A stretch of 64,000 nucleotides of DNA from Devosia naphthalenivorans (GTDB taxonomy: Bacteria; Pseudomonadota; Alphaproteobacteria; Rhizobiales; Devosiaceae): contig NZ_PYVW01000008.1 of the NCBI RefSeq assembly GCF_003056355.1, positions 103,589 to 167,588 on the forward strand, written 5' to 3'. Shown one piece after another: positions 19,663 through 29,695 of the stretch (position 1 is the stretch's first letter; every line of letters starts with the position of its first letter). A model generated the notes under the pieces. That model made no database searches. It was not told the DNA's origin and saw only the letters and a list, made by a program, of their open reading frames with translations. The translations under genes and the position numbers were made by a program.

Positions 19663-21858
19663 TCATTCCGGCTCAAACTTAAGAAACAGCGTCGACAGCG
19701 GCGGCAGGTAGATTTCCGCCTCCGCTGGCCAATGCTGCCCATCGACAGCATGGGCGGTAACAGCACCCTGATTGCCGGTGTTGCTACCGGAATACCAACC
19801 CGCATCGGTATTGATCCGCTCCACCCATTTTCCCGCGAGCGGCATTGGTATCTTGTAGCCGCTGCGTGGAACCGGCGTGAAATTGGAGACCACGAGAATG
19901 GGCGAGCTGCCCGGCGCCTTGCGCAGCCAAGCAAAAACCGAATTGGTGTGATCGTTCCCGATCACCCATTCAAAACCATCCGGCTCGCAGTCGCGCGCGT
20001 GCAGCGCCGGCAGTTCCCGATAAGCCAGGTTAAGGTCTGCCACGAGCCGGCGCATGCCTTCATGCATGCTGGCGTCGAGCAGATACCAGTCGAGAGACTT
20101 GGCCTCAGACCATTCCTCCCGCTGCGCGAATTCCTGCCCCATGAACAGCAGCTTCTTGCCCGGGTGACCCCACATGAACGCCAGATAGGCGCGCAGATTG
20201 GCGAATTGCTGCCAATCGTCACCCGGCATTTTCTCCAGCAACGATCCCTTGCCATGCACCACTTCGTCATGGCTCAGCGGCAGCACGAAGTTCTCGGAAA
20301 AGGCATAGACCATGCCAAAGGTCATGTCGTTGTGGTGGTACTTGCGATGCACCGCCTCCCGGCCCATGAACCGCAGCGTATCGTTCATGAAACCCATGTT
20401 CCACTTGAAGCCAAAGCCAAGACCACCCGTGTAAGCGGGGTGGCTGACGCCAGGCCATGAAGTGGACTCCTCGGCGATCATGAACGTGCCCGGATGCAGC
20501 CGGTAGGCCTCTGAATTCACGCGCCGGATGAAATCGACGGCCTCGAGGTTTTCGTTGCCGCCAAACTTGTTGGGCACCCACTCGCCATGCTGGCGCGAAT
20601 AGTCGAGGTAGAGCATCGAGGCTACGGCATCGACCCGCAAGCCATCGAGGTGGAACTTCTCCAGCCAGAACAAGGCGTTGTTGACGAGGAAACTGACAAC
20701 TTCCTTGCGCCCGAAATTGTAGATCGCGGTGTTCCAGTCCGGATGGTAGCCCTGGCGCGGATCTTCATGTTCGTAAAGCGCGGTGCCATCGAACCGGGCA
20801 AGACCATGCGCATCGGTTGGGAAGTGTGCCGGCACCCAATCGAGGATGATGCCAAGCCCCGCTTCATGCGCCGCGTTGACGAACCGCGCGAACCCGGCCG
20901 GATCGCCAAACCGGGCCGTAGGCGCAAAGAGCCCCGTGGGCTGATAACCCCAGCTCGGATCATAGGGGTGTTCGGTGATCGGCATCAGCTCGATATGGGT
21001 GTAACCCATGTCGGCCACATAGGGCACGAGCTGCTCGGCCAACTGGTCGTAGCTCAGAAAGCCGCCATCGGGCCGGCGCCGCCAACTGCCCAGATGCACC
21101 TCGTAGATCGACATCGGCGTACGGCGCCAATCGCGAGTTGCGCGCTCCTCAAGATATTGCTGGTCAGTCCAGCTAAATTCGGTCGGATCGGGCACAACCG
21201 AGGCCGTGCGGGGGCGCATTTCCGATTGGCGCGCGTAGGGATCAGCCTTGAGCGGCTGGACCGTGCCATCGCGGCCGACGATCTCATATTTGTATAGTGT
21301 TCCAGTACCCAGAATTGGGATGAAGACTTCCCAAATTCCGGTTTCAAGCCGCTTGCGCATGGGATGGCGCCGGCCGTCCCAGTCATTGAACATGCCAACG
21401 ACGCTCACGCGCTGAGCATTTGGAGCCCAGACAGCAAAATGGGTGCCGTGGATGCCCTCGAATTCCATTTCATGGGCGCCCAGCTTGTCGAACAAGCGCA
21501 AATGGCTGCCTTCACCGATGTAATAGTCGTCCATCGGACCCAGCACCGGTCCGAACGAATAGGGATCATAAACATCCCATTCGCCCCCGGCGTTCTTTGC
21601 ACGATAGCGGATTGGCTGCGGCTTGGTAGCGTCCACCTTGCCTTCGAAAAATCCCGCAGGGTGGCGCGGTATCAAATGACCGAGTTCAGTGCCATCGAGA
21701 GAGTAGGCGGCAAGGGTCTCTGCATGCGGCACAAATGCCCGCAACACCCAGCTACCCTTGACCTCATGCAGGCCGAGAAATGCGAAAGCATTGCTGTGGC
21801 GGCCCTCGACGATGGCCTCTACTTCCCGTGAATCGGCTTGCCAGTCTTCCTTGCTCAC
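19663..21858 (-). CDS. glgB: 1,4-alpha-glucan branching enzyme
   Basis: It introduces alpha-1,6 branches. I choose the GTG at 21858 (VSKEDWQADSREVEAIVEGR), giving 731 residues, the GlgB norm. An upstream TTG-started extension looks like shadow sequence. There is an N-terminal CBM48 pair and then a GH13_9 barrel. Catalytic residues are Asp in GLRVDAVASMLYLDY, Glu in MIAEESTSWPGVS and Asp in LPLSHDEVVHGKG. It lies between glgP and glgC on the same strand. Confidence 0.95.
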   Translation of the reverse strand: MSKEDWQADSREVEAIVEGRHSNAFAFLGLHEVKGSWVLRAFVPHAETLAAYSLDGTELGHLIPRHPAGFFEGKVDATKPQPIRYRAKNAGGEWDVYDPYSFGPVLGPMDDYYIGEGSHLRLFDKLGAHEMEFEGIHGTHFAVWAPNAQRVSVVGMFNDWDGRRHPMRKRLETGIWEVFIPILGTGTLYKYEIVGRDGTVQPLKADPYARQSEMRPRTASVVPDPTEFSWTDQQYLEERATRDWRRTPMSIYEVHLGSWRRRPDGGFLSYDQLAEQLVPYVADMGYTHIELMPITEHPYDPSWGYQPTGLFAPTARFGDPAGFARFVNAAHEAGLGIILDWVPAHFPTDAHGLARFDGTALYEHEDPRQGYHPDWNTAIYNFGRKEVVSFLVNNALFWLEKFHLDGLRVDAVASMLYLDYSRQHGEWVPNKFGGNENLEAVDFIRRVNSEAYRLHPGTFMIAEESTSWPGVSHPAYTGGLGFGFKWNMGFMNDTLRFMGREAVHRKYHHNDMTFGMVYAFSENFVLPLSHDEVVHGKGSLLEKMPGDDWQQFANLRAYLAFMWGHPGKKLLFMGQEFAQREEWSEAKSLDWYLLDASMHEGMRRLVADLNLAYRELPALHARDCEPDGFEWVIGNDHTNSVFAWLRKAPGSSPILVVSNFTPVPRSGYKIPMPLAGKWVERINTDAGWYSGSNTGNQGAVTAHAVDGQHWPAEAEIYLPPLSTLFLKFEPE

Positions 21859-21961
21859 GCGCTCGCTCCCCGAAGCAGCACAGGTCTGGGACCGTGTGCG
21901 CTCAAATAAACCCTGCCAAGGCGGCAAGTCTTGTTTGCCGTCCTCGCATCGACGATTTTCG

Positions 21962-24430
21962 CTACGCTTTCACATTCCAGATATCCTGAGCATACTGCCG
22001 GATGGTGCGGTCGGATGAAAAGAAGCCCACATCTGCTGTGTTGCGGATAGCCATCGCGTTCCAGCGCCGCTTGTCTCTCCAGATCTCGTCCACCTCGGCT
22101 TGCGCCGCGACATAGGCCTCGAAGTCGCGAGCCACCATAAACCAGTCATGCTCGTACAGCCCGCCAATCAAGTCTCGATAACGATTGGTGTCGTCTGGAG
22201 AGAAAACGCCTGAGGCGATAGTATCAAGCGCTTCCTGGAGTTTGGGCGATCCTTCGATCACTGACCGTGGCGTTTCACCGCGGACCCGTTTCTCATTCAC
22301 CTGGGCGGTGGAAAGACCGAAGATGACGATGTTCTTGGCTCCCACTTCCTTGTGCATCTCCACGTTGGCACCATCCATGGTCCCGATGGTGATCGCACCA
22401 TTGGCCATGAACTTCATGTTGCCTGTCCCAGAGGCTTCCATTCCTGCGGTGGAAATTTGTTCAGACAGATCGGCGGCGGGAACAATCACTTCAGCCAAGC
22501 TCACATTGTAGTTCGGCAGGAACACCACCTTGAGCATTCCTCGAACCGCCGGGTCGTTGTTGATGACCTTGGCGACGTCGTTGATAAGCTTGATGATGAG
22601 CTTGGCGTTCCAGTATCCCGGAGCTGCCTTGCCTGCGAAAATCTTAACGCGCGGCACCCATTCGCGTTCCGGGTGAGCGCGAATTTCGTCATAGAGCGCA
22701 ACGGCTTGGATAATGTTGAGTAACTGGCGCTTGTACTCGTGAATGCGCTTGATCTGCACGTCGAACATCGCGTCAGGCGAGACGGTGATGTTCATGCGAT
22801 CTTTTATCAGCTTGGCCAGCTTTTGCTTGTTGGCTTGCTTGACGGCAGCAAACTGCCCCTGGAACGTCGGATCGTCAGCATGGGCATCCAGCCCTTTGAG
22901 CAGATCGATATCATCGAGGAACCCCGGACCGATCCGATCGACAATCAACCTGGTCAACTCGGGGTTGCACTGCATCAACCAGCGGCGGGGTGTGATGCCA
23001 TTGGTCTTGTTGTTGATGCGGTCCGGATAGAGCTTGTGCAGGTCCGAAAATACCGTCTGCTTCATCAACTCGGTGTGAAGTGCGGAGACCCCATTGATCG
23101 AGTGCGAACCGACAAAAGCAAGCTGGCCCATGCGAACGCGGCGTCCACCGTGCTCGTCGATCAGCGACAGACTGGAAATCTGCGCATCGCTGAACTTACC
23201 ACGCTCGCGCGCCTCGGCCAGCACGCCCGCATTGATCTGGTAGATGATCTGCATGTGGCGCGGCAGCAGCCGCTCCAGCAAGGCCACGGGCCAGCTCTCC
23301 AAGGCCTCAGGCAGCAGCGTGTGGTTGGTATAACCGAACACGCCCTTGCACAAATTCCAGGCCTTGCTCCATTCGAGACCATTGTCATCCACAAGGATAC
23401 GCATCATCTCGCAGATCGAGATTGCCGGATGCGTGTCGTTAAGTTGGATGGCGACCTTGTCGGGCAGCGACCCCAGATCGCCGTATTGCTGCAGATGCCG
23501 CCGCACGATGTCCTGCAGCGATGCAGACGAGAAGAAGAACTCCTGCCTCAACCGCAGCTCTTGCCCCGCTGCCGTGGAGTCCGCCGGATAAAGCACACGC
23601 GTGATCGCCTCGGCCCGCGAGCTTTCCTCCAGCGCTCCGAGGTGATCGCCCGAATTAAACTTGTCGAGCAGGATCGGATCGATCGGCTGCGCACTCCACA
23701 ACCGCAGGGTGTTAACGCGAGCACCGCGCCAACCTACGATCGGCGTGTCATATGCCACCGCCAGCAGATGATCGTTGGGCCGCCACTCCTGCCGTACCGC
23801 TCCATCCGGATCGGTGACCGGCTCCACATAGCCGCCAAAGCCAACCTCATAGGCACTTTCGCGGCGTTCGAATTCCCAGGGATTGCCGTGCGCCAGCCAA
23901 TCCTCGGGCAATTCCACCTGCCAGCCTTCGCTCATCTCCTGCCGGAACAGGCCATGGGCATATCGAATGCCGTAGCCATAGGCCGGGATCTGCAGCGTGG
24001 ACATGGATTCAAGGAAGCACGCGGCAAGCCGCCCCAGCCCACCATTGCCCAGAGCCGCATCGGGCTCGAGACTGATAAGGTCCCCCAGATCCACGTTGAG
24101 GTTCTTGAGCGCATCGCGCACCGGCTCCATCAGGCCGACATTGCTCATGGCGTCGCGCATAAGGCGGCCAATGAGGAACTCAAGACTCAGATAATAGACC
24201 CGCTTGTTGGATGTCCGCCACGTTGCGCGGGACGATTCCATCCAGCGATCCATGACCCTGTCCCGCACCGCCAATATGGTGGCGGCAAGCCAGTCATGCG
24301 GCCGGGCGACGATAGGGTCCTTGCCGACAGAATAGATCAGGCGCTCAAGGATTTCCGCCTGTATGGCCTCAACCGTTGTTGCGCGCGGCTCTGGCGTAGG
24401 GGCATCGTAGACAATCGGCTGTTGCGGCAT
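21962..24430 (-). CDS. glgP: Glycogen/starch/alpha-glucan phosphorylase
   Basis: It releases glucose 1-phosphate from glycogen chain ends using PLP. It is 822 residues, normal for GT35. Motifs include LGNGGLGRLAACFLESM, GYGIRYAHGLFRQ, AIQLNDTHPAISICEMMRI and the PLP lysine (Lys673) in EASGTGNMKFMANGAITIGT. It is the first gene of a minus-strand operon glgP-glgB-glgC-glgA-pgm-glgX-phosphoesterase, so breakdown and synthesis genes share a promoter upstream of 24430. Confidence 0.97.
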   Translation of the reverse strand: MPQQPIVYDAPTPEPRATTVEAIQAEILERLIYSVGKDPIVARPHDWLAATILAVRDRVMDRWMESSRATWRTSNKRVYYLSLEFLIGRLMRDAMSNVGLMEPVRDALKNLNVDLGDLISLEPDAALGNGGLGRLAACFLESMSTLQIPAYGYGIRYAHGLFRQEMSEGWQVELPEDWLAHGNPWEFERRESAYEVGFGGYVEPVTDPDGAVRQEWRPNDHLLAVAYDTPIVGWRGARVNTLRLWSAQPIDPILLDKFNSGDHLGALEESSRAEAITRVLYPADSTAAGQELRLRQEFFFSSASLQDIVRRHLQQYGDLGSLPDKVAIQLNDTHPAISICEMMRILVDDNGLEWSKAWNLCKGVFGYTNHTLLPEALESWPVALLERLLPRHMQIIYQINAGVLAEARERGKFSDAQISSLSLIDEHGGRRVRMGQLAFVGSHSINGVSALHTELMKQTVFSDLHKLYPDRINNKTNGITPRRWLMQCNPELTRLIVDRIGPGFLDDIDLLKGLDAHADDPTFQGQFAAVKQANKQKLAKLIKDRMNITVSPDAMFDVQIKRIHEYKRQLLNIIQAVALYDEIRAHPEREWVPRVKIFAGKAAPGYWNAKLIIKLINDVAKVINNDPAVRGMLKVVFLPNYNVSLAEVIVPAADLSEQISTAGMEASGTGNMKFMANGAITIGTMDGANVEMHKEVGAKNIVIFGLSTAQVNEKRVRGETPRSVIEGSPKLQEALDTIASGVFSPDDTNRYRDLIGGLYEHDWFMVARDFEAYVAAQAEVDEIWRDKRRWNAMAIRNTADVGFFSSDRTIRQYAQDIWNVKA

Positions 24431-24523
24431 ATCGCAATCCAGTTTCCATATCGAACAGTTTCCCCTCTGTCGGGTGCCAATCCTTGCACTTAATTTATGC
24501 AGGCGGAAGCCCCCTCGGCGTGG

Positions 24524-26404
24524 TCATGCGGCCTGGGTAGGATTGATGCTCTTGGCGACTGCGTCTTCCACCACGTCCTCGGAAAGCGCTACCCCGCCTT
24601 CGCGCGCCTGCTCCTGGGCATTGCTGAGCAGCAATCTTCGGCCGAGCGCCCAGTCCTCGCCGGCCAGTTGCATATCAAAGCGTTGTCGGTCCCGGTCGCG
24701 AACACCCTCGAGCACCTCGGTGGCCTCCTCATCGCTCGCGCCCAGCGTCTTGATGACCGCGCCCCCGAACATCACGGCGGATTCGAACATTTCCCGCGCC
24801 TGGTATTCGACCCCTGCCCGAACCAGCTCGATGGCGTGAGCACGATCAAAGGCCCGCGCCATGACCTTGGCGAGGGGAAATTCATCGCGCAGCAATTCGA
24901 TGATCCTGGTGGTCTGCTCTTTCCTGTCGGTACAGACCAGGATCACATCCGCCGTACCAGCACCCGCGGCGCGCAGGATATCGAGCCGCGTACCATCGCC
25001 ATAGTAGACCTTGAAGCCGATCTGGGCCGCCGCCCTGATCATTTCGGTGTCGTTGTCGATAATCGCCACGGTATGCTTCATGGCAAGCAGTGGCTGGCTG
25101 ACGATCTGCCCGAAGCGGCCGAAGCCGATGATGAGCACCTGGGCATGGAGGTCGCGCACCTTTTCCACCCCATCAAAGGACGGCTGCTGCTGCTTTGGCA
25201 TGACATAGCGCAGGCCTATGATGAGAAACGGCGTCAGCACCATCGAGACGATCACCGTGGCCGTGAAGATGGCGTTGGTGGGCGCATCGATAATGCCTGC
25301 CGAGGCCGCAGTGGTGTACAGCACAAAGGCGAACTCACCGCCCTGCCCCATGAGCACGGCACGCTCAAGTGCCTCGCCATGGCTTGATTTAAGCGCTCTG
25401 GCGATGAGGTAGATCGCGAGTCCCTTTGTCACCATGTAGGCGGCGACACTGAGCGCGACGATCTGCCAGTTGTCGGCAACGATACGCAGGTCGAGCGACA
25501 TTCCGACGGCCAAAAAGAACAGGCCCAGCAATATTCCGCGAAACGGCTCTACGTCGGCTTCCAATTGGTGCCGGAAGGTTGAGGTGGAGAGCAGCACGCC
25601 CGCCAGAAATGCCCCCATGGCCATCGACAGGCCGCTGGCCTGGAACAGCAGGGCCGCCCCCAGTACCACCAGCAAGGCGGCGGCTGTCATGACCTCGCGC
25701 AGCTTGGTTGATGCGAGAAGGGCAAAAAACCGGTTTATGACCCGTCGGCCAAGGAAAATCAGCAGCAGGACCGCACCCAGCGCAACGCCGATGCTGATCA
25801 GCCGCTGCGCCAGGTCGGCCTGCTCCCCGCTGGATGGCGCCAGGATCGCAACCGACGCTAGCAGAGGTACGATGGCCAGATCTTCGAGAAGGAGGATCGA
25901 AACCATCTTCTGTCCGCCAGTGCTGGCGAGCTCCCCGCGCTCTCCCAGTATCTGCATGACGATGGCCGTGGAGGTCATCACAAAGCCCATGCCGAACACG
26001 AAGGAAACCACAGGCGCGAACCCCAGCAATATGCCAACGCCGGTGAGGAGCGCGCCACAGGAGAGAACCTGTATGACGCCCAGACCAAAGATCTGCCTGC
26101 GCAGCGCCCACAGTTTGGATGGCTCCATTTCGAGGCCGATGATGAACAGGAACATCACCACCCCGAGTTCCGCGGTGGTGAGTACGGATGCCGGGTCATG
26201 GATCAGGGCAATCCCGGAGGGGCCAAGCAGCAGTCCGGCCGCCAGATAGCCCAGCACCGACCCCAATCCCAGCCGCTTGAACAGCGGCACGCCGATGACC
26301 GCTGCTGCCAACAGAGCCACGACAGGTACCAGATCGACACCATGCGCCGCGGCGCCCGCCGCATGTTCGACAATCCCATCTGCCACAGCCAACTCCAGCC
26401 CCAT
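24524..26404 (-). CDS. Monovalent cation:proton antiporter-2 (CPA2, KefB/C-like)
   Basis: A 626-residue membrane protein. The first ~400 residues form a 12-13 helix Na/H-exchanger domain (GYLAAGLLLGPSGIALI, FLFIIGLEMEPSKLW, GFVMTSTAIVMQILGERGE). A TrkA-N/RCK domain with an NAD-binding GFGRFGQ follows (about 420-535), then a helical tail. KefB/C relatives exchange K+ for H+ and are gated by nucleotides or glutathione adducts. It starts 57 bases after the AI-2E gene on the same strand, so the two may form an operon. Ion specificity is inferred from the family. Confidence 0.9.
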   Translation of the reverse strand: MGLELAVADGIVEHAAGAAAHGVDLVPVVALLAAAVIGVPLFKRLGLGSVLGYLAAGLLLGPSGIALIHDPASVLTTAELGVVMFLFIIGLEMEPSKLWALRRQIFGLGVIQVLSCGALLTGVGILLGFAPVVSFVFGMGFVMTSTAIVMQILGERGELASTGGQKMVSILLLEDLAIVPLLASVAILAPSSGEQADLAQRLISIGVALGAVLLLIFLGRRVINRFFALLASTKLREVMTAAALLVVLGAALLFQASGLSMAMGAFLAGVLLSTSTFRHQLEADVEPFRGILLGLFFLAVGMSLDLRIVADNWQIVALSVAAYMVTKGLAIYLIARALKSSHGEALERAVLMGQGGEFAFVLYTTAASAGIIDAPTNAIFTATVIVSMVLTPFLIIGLRYVMPKQQQPSFDGVEKVRDLHAQVLIIGFGRFGQIVSQPLLAMKHTVAIIDNDTEMIRAAAQIGFKVYYGDGTRLDILRAAGAGTADVILVCTDRKEQTTRIIELLRDEFPLAKVMARAFDRAHAIELVRAGVEYQAREMFESAVMFGGAVIKTLGASDEEATEVLEGVRDRDRQRFDMQLAGEDWALGRRLLLSNAQEQAREGGVALSEDVVEDAVAKSINPTQAA

Positions 26405-26461
26405 TGAGCGACGCAGTGTTCAGGCCTCGGACGCTTCGCGTCAAGGGGACGCCGCGCAGGG

Positions 26462-27682
26462 CTACCTATGCACTTCCACACCGGTGGGGGCCGTACCCTC
26501 GGGCGGTTCGAAGCGCTCCTGGCGATGTTTGTCTGTGGGCTTTTGTGGCTGCTGCGCCTGTTCCCGGATAGCCCGGGCAGCGTTGGCTAGAACTTCTTGC
26601 CCATCGGTCATCCCGGGCGTGCGGCGCACCGGCCGATTGGGCACCATCGGCCTGCCCGGCAACACATGGGCCAGCACGGAACCTCCGATCAGCAGGCTCG
26701 GAACAGCAATAAGCCCACCGATGGGTCCCCAGGCCCATAGCCAGAAGGTGATGGATAGAAAAATCAGAAAGGGATTAAGCGTCATGGTGCGCCCGATGAA
26801 GTGCGGCGTCACGATCTGGCCTTCGACGAAGTTGATGGCCACATAACAGCCCACCGGCAGCAGGATATCCTCCAGCCCCGTGCGCGTGCCGAGCCCAACT
26901 GCGAGCAGCGTCAGGATCATCACGGCCTGTCCCACATAGGGAATGTAGTTCAGCGCTGCCGCCATCGCGCCCCAGAGCAGCGGCGAGGGCATGCCGATGG
27001 CCCACATGACCAGCCCGACAACACATCCGACCAGCATATTAATGACAGTAATCGACAGCAGAAACCGGCTGACCTTTTGCTCGACATCCCGAAAGATGTG
27101 GGCGGTGCGCCACCGCATTCTCCTGCTGACGCAGAGCGACAGAACCGAAATACGAATGTGATCGCGGGTCGCCACAAAGAAATAGAGGCTCGCCAGAAAG
27201 ATCAGGATCTGCGCCAGAATGGCCGGAGCCAGCATGGCAAGATCCATCATCGGGCCGTCGTTCTCCACGGTCACCGACATTGTCTCATCGCTGCTCAGTA
27301 CGGCGGTGAACTGCTCCTGCACCGCCGTGATCGTCTCCAGCGGCCCCTCGAGGTTTTGCAACTGCAACTGCAGCCTGCTCCAGATCACCGGCGCGCGGGC
27401 AACCCAATCCGACAAAGGCACGGCGAACAGGATGACGCTGACGGCGAGGATGCCCAGGAGCATGAGCACCACGATGGCAGCTGCCAGCGCCGGCGGCACC
27501 CCGAAGCGCTCGACCCGGTCGGCCACCGGGCCGAACATCAAACCGACGACGACGGCCAGCGCAACGGGCGCCAGGAAAATCTGCCCCAGCTGCAACACGA
27601 CCAGCAATGTGATGAAGCCAAGGAAGACCAGAGAAAACCGCGCGGCATTGTTCAAAAGCCGTTCGAACTGGTTCTCGCTCAT
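26462..27682 (-). CDS. AI-2E family transporter
   Basis: A 406-residue protein with seven to eight hydrophobic helices in the AI-2E (YdiK/PerM) pattern: two N-terminal helices (FLGFITLLVVLQLGQIF), a periplasmic helical stretch after LSDWV, and C-terminal helices around ALNYIPYVGQAVMILTLLAVG and NPFLIFLSITFWLWAWGPIGG. The name is historical; many members are Na+/H+ antiporters or of unknown function. I prefer the ATG at 27682 to one 13 codons upstream. The tail is Pro/Gln/Arg-rich. Confidence 0.88.
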   Translation of the reverse strand: MSENQFERLLNNAARFSLVFLGFITLLVVLQLGQIFLAPVALAVVVGLMFGPVADRVERFGVPPALAAAIVVLMLLGILAVSVILFAVPLSDWVARAPVIWSRLQLQLQNLEGPLETITAVQEQFTAVLSSDETMSVTVENDGPMMDLAMLAPAILAQILIFLASLYFFVATRDHIRISVLSLCVSRRMRWRTAHIFRDVEQKVSRFLLSITVINMLVGCVVGLVMWAIGMPSPLLWGAMAAALNYIPYVGQAVMILTLLAVGLGTRTGLEDILLPVGCYVAINFVEGQIVTPHFIGRTMTLNPFLIFLSITFWLWAWGPIGGLIAVPSLLIGGSVLAHVLPGRPMVPNRPVRRTPGMTDGQEVLANAARAIREQAQQPQKPTDKHRQERFEPPEGTAPTGVEVHR

Positions 27683-27870
27683 GTCCTGCCTGGACCGGGG
27701 CCGAAGTGTCGCGCGTGCCATTGGCGGTGTCCGTTTGTTGCAACCCCTCGCAACTCAGGTAACGTGAGGCCGCATTCGAATGTTCCTCATTTTGCTGGCT
27801 TGGAACGGTCGACCGGCGAACCGACAGCAGCTAGGATCGACCTCAGCGATTCAGCTTCCAAGGGCCGGAA

Positions 27871-28812
27871 ATGCCACGTAAAATCATCATCGACACCGAC
27901 CCCGGCCAGGACGATGCCGTCGCTATCCTGATGGCACTCGCGTCCCCCGAGGAATTGGAAGTTCTGGGCATCGTTGCTGTCGCGGGCAATGTGGGGTTGC
28001 ACCACAACGCCAACAACGCCCGCAAGGTGGTGGAGCTGGCCTGTCGGCACGACGTCCCGGTCTATGCCGGATGTGCTCGCCCGATGCGTCGCGCCCTGGT
28101 CACCGCCGAACACGTCCATGGAGACACGGGGCTGAACGGTCCTGACCTGCCCGCTCCTACCATCCCGCTGCAGAGCCAGCACGGCGTTGACTACATCATC
28201 GATACCTTGATGAGGGCGGAAGCAGGCACCATCACGCTTTGCACGCTGGGACCATTGACCAATATCGCCATGGCATTGATCAAGGAGCCGCGCATCGCCG
28301 AGCGCATTGCCGAAATCGTCATGATGGGCGGCGCTTATTTCGAGGTTGGGAACATCACTCCGGCGGCGGAATTCAACATCTACGTCGATCCCGAAGCCGC
28401 TGATGTTGTCATGCGTTGCGGCGCACCCATCACGATCTTGCCGCTCGACGTCACGCACCAGATCCAATCCACGCCGGATCGGCTTGCCGCCATCCTCAAC
28501 CTGGGAAACAAATCCGGTCAGGCAGTCCATGCCATGCTGACATTCTCGGAAACTTTCGACCTGCAGAAATATGGCTGGGCAGGCGCGCCGCTCCACGATC
28601 CCACGGTTATCGCCTATCTGCTCCAGCCCGATCTCTTCGAGGGCCGCCATTGCAATGTCACCATCGAAACGGCGAGCGAACTCACCATGGGCATGACGGT
28701 GACCGACTATTGGCATGTTACCGGCAAGATAAGGAACGCCACCTACATGCGCCATGGCGATGCCGACGGCTTCTACCGGCTGCTGACCGAACGCCTCGCC
28801 CGCCTTCCCTGA
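27871..28812 (+). CDS. Inosine-uridine preferring nucleoside hydrolase
   Basis: It cleaves the N-glycosidic bond of ribonucleosides for base salvage. It is 313 residues with the diagnostic calcium site DTDPGQDDAVAILMAL at residues 8-23, NAR around the second loop, GPLTNIAMAL, and MMGGAYFEVGNITPAAEFNIYVDPEAADVV (split in the real sequence by conserved Asn and Asp). AAGGGCCGGAA precedes the ATG. It is divergent from the AI-2E gene and followed 60 bp later by a LysE-type exporter. Confidence 0.93.
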   Translation: MPRKIIIDTDPGQDDAVAILMALASPEELEVLGIVAVAGNVGLHHNANNARKVVELACRHDVPVYAGCARPMRRALVTAEHVHGDTGLNGPDLPAPTIPLQSQHGVDYIIDTLMRAEAGTITLCTLGPLTNIAMALIKEPRIAERIAEIVMMGGAYFEVGNITPAAEFNIYVDPEAADVVMRCGAPITILPLDVTHQIQSTPDRLAAILNLGNKSGQAVHAMLTFSETFDLQKYGWAGAPLHDPTVIAYLLQPDLFEGRHCNVTIETASELTMGMTVTDYWHVTGKIRNATYMRHGDADGFYRLLTERLARLP

Positions 28813-28872
28813 GCGGAGTTGCGGGCGCAAGAACTCGCGCGTAATGTCCGCCTCCGAACCGGGACGGACATT

Positions 28873-29484
28873 ATGGAACCACTGACGCTACTCACCTTCA
28901 CGATCGCCTATGCGATAGCAGTGCTCGTGCCGGGGCCAGGCGTAGCGGCCGTGGTGGCCCGGGCTCTTGGCGGCGGGTTCAAGGGCGCCTTCCCCATGGT
29001 GCTGGGGATACTCGCAGGCGATCTGGTCTACTTCGTATTCGCGGTTTTCGGGCTGGCGGCAATAGCCACCTATTTTGGACCGGTGTTCGTGGTCGTGCGC
29101 TGGGCCGGTGCCGCGTACCTGCTCTATATCGCATATAAGTTCTGGACGGCTCGGCCCGGTGCCGAACAGATGAAGCCCAGGAACGAAGACGGCTGGAAAA
29201 CCTTTCTTGCCGGCTTCTCGCTCACCATGGGCAATCCCAAGACCATCATCTTCTACCTCGCCATCCTGCCCACGGTGATCCCGCTGGATCAGATGACACC
29301 GCTAGCGTTTGCCGAACTGACCTTCATTGTGATTGTTGTGCTGCTGCTCATCGGGTGTGGCTATGCCTGGCTGGCGTCGGCCGCGCGGGAAATGTTCAAG
29401 AGCTCAAAAGCCCTCGGCAGGCTCAACAAGACGGCCAGCGTCATGATGGCGACAGCGGCCGGCCTGGTGGTCTGGCAGCATTGA
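28873..29484 (+). CDS. LysE family translocator
   Basis: A 203-residue membrane protein with about six hydrophobic helices. The LysE/RhtB signature near the N-terminus is VPGPGVAAVVARALGGG, and the mid-protein GFSLTMGNPKTIIFYLAILP is also typical. Members export amino acids or homoserine lactones; the substrate here is unknown. The start at 28873 (MEPLTLLTF) follows GGGACGG. A TTG further upstream is less likely. Confidence 0.9.
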   Translation: MEPLTLLTFTIAYAIAVLVPGPGVAAVVARALGGGFKGAFPMVLGILAGDLVYFVFAVFGLAAIATYFGPVFVVVRWAGAAYLLYIAYKFWTARPGAEQMKPRNEDGWKTFLAGFSLTMGNPKTIIFYLAILPTVIPLDQMTPLAFAELTFIVIVVLLLIGCGYAWLASAAREMFKSSKALGRLNKTASVMMATAAGLVVWQH

Positions 29485-29695
29485 TTGCCGGCCCTCACCA
29501 GGCAGGGACATCTTCTGTTAACCAGCAGGACCAGACCACCCTGGATACGTAATTACTATTAAGGTGTGGTGGGTTATAGGTAGCTTGTGTTCCCGGGCAT
29601 TCGGCAATCAACGCCGCCCGACCGTGGCTTTGACGGAATTGCTCAAGCAATTTTTCACAATTTGCCGGTAAACTGGTGCGCGGAGGTGCGTCAGC

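Noticed and set aside
22739..24493. 584-codon open frame antisense to glgP
   Set aside because: Same reason: full overlap with a certain gene, no recognisable domain, no ribosome binding site.
27683..27721. 13-codon longer start of the AI-2E gene
   Set aside because: The extension is Arg-rich and no good ribosome binding site precedes it. The choice remains uncertain.
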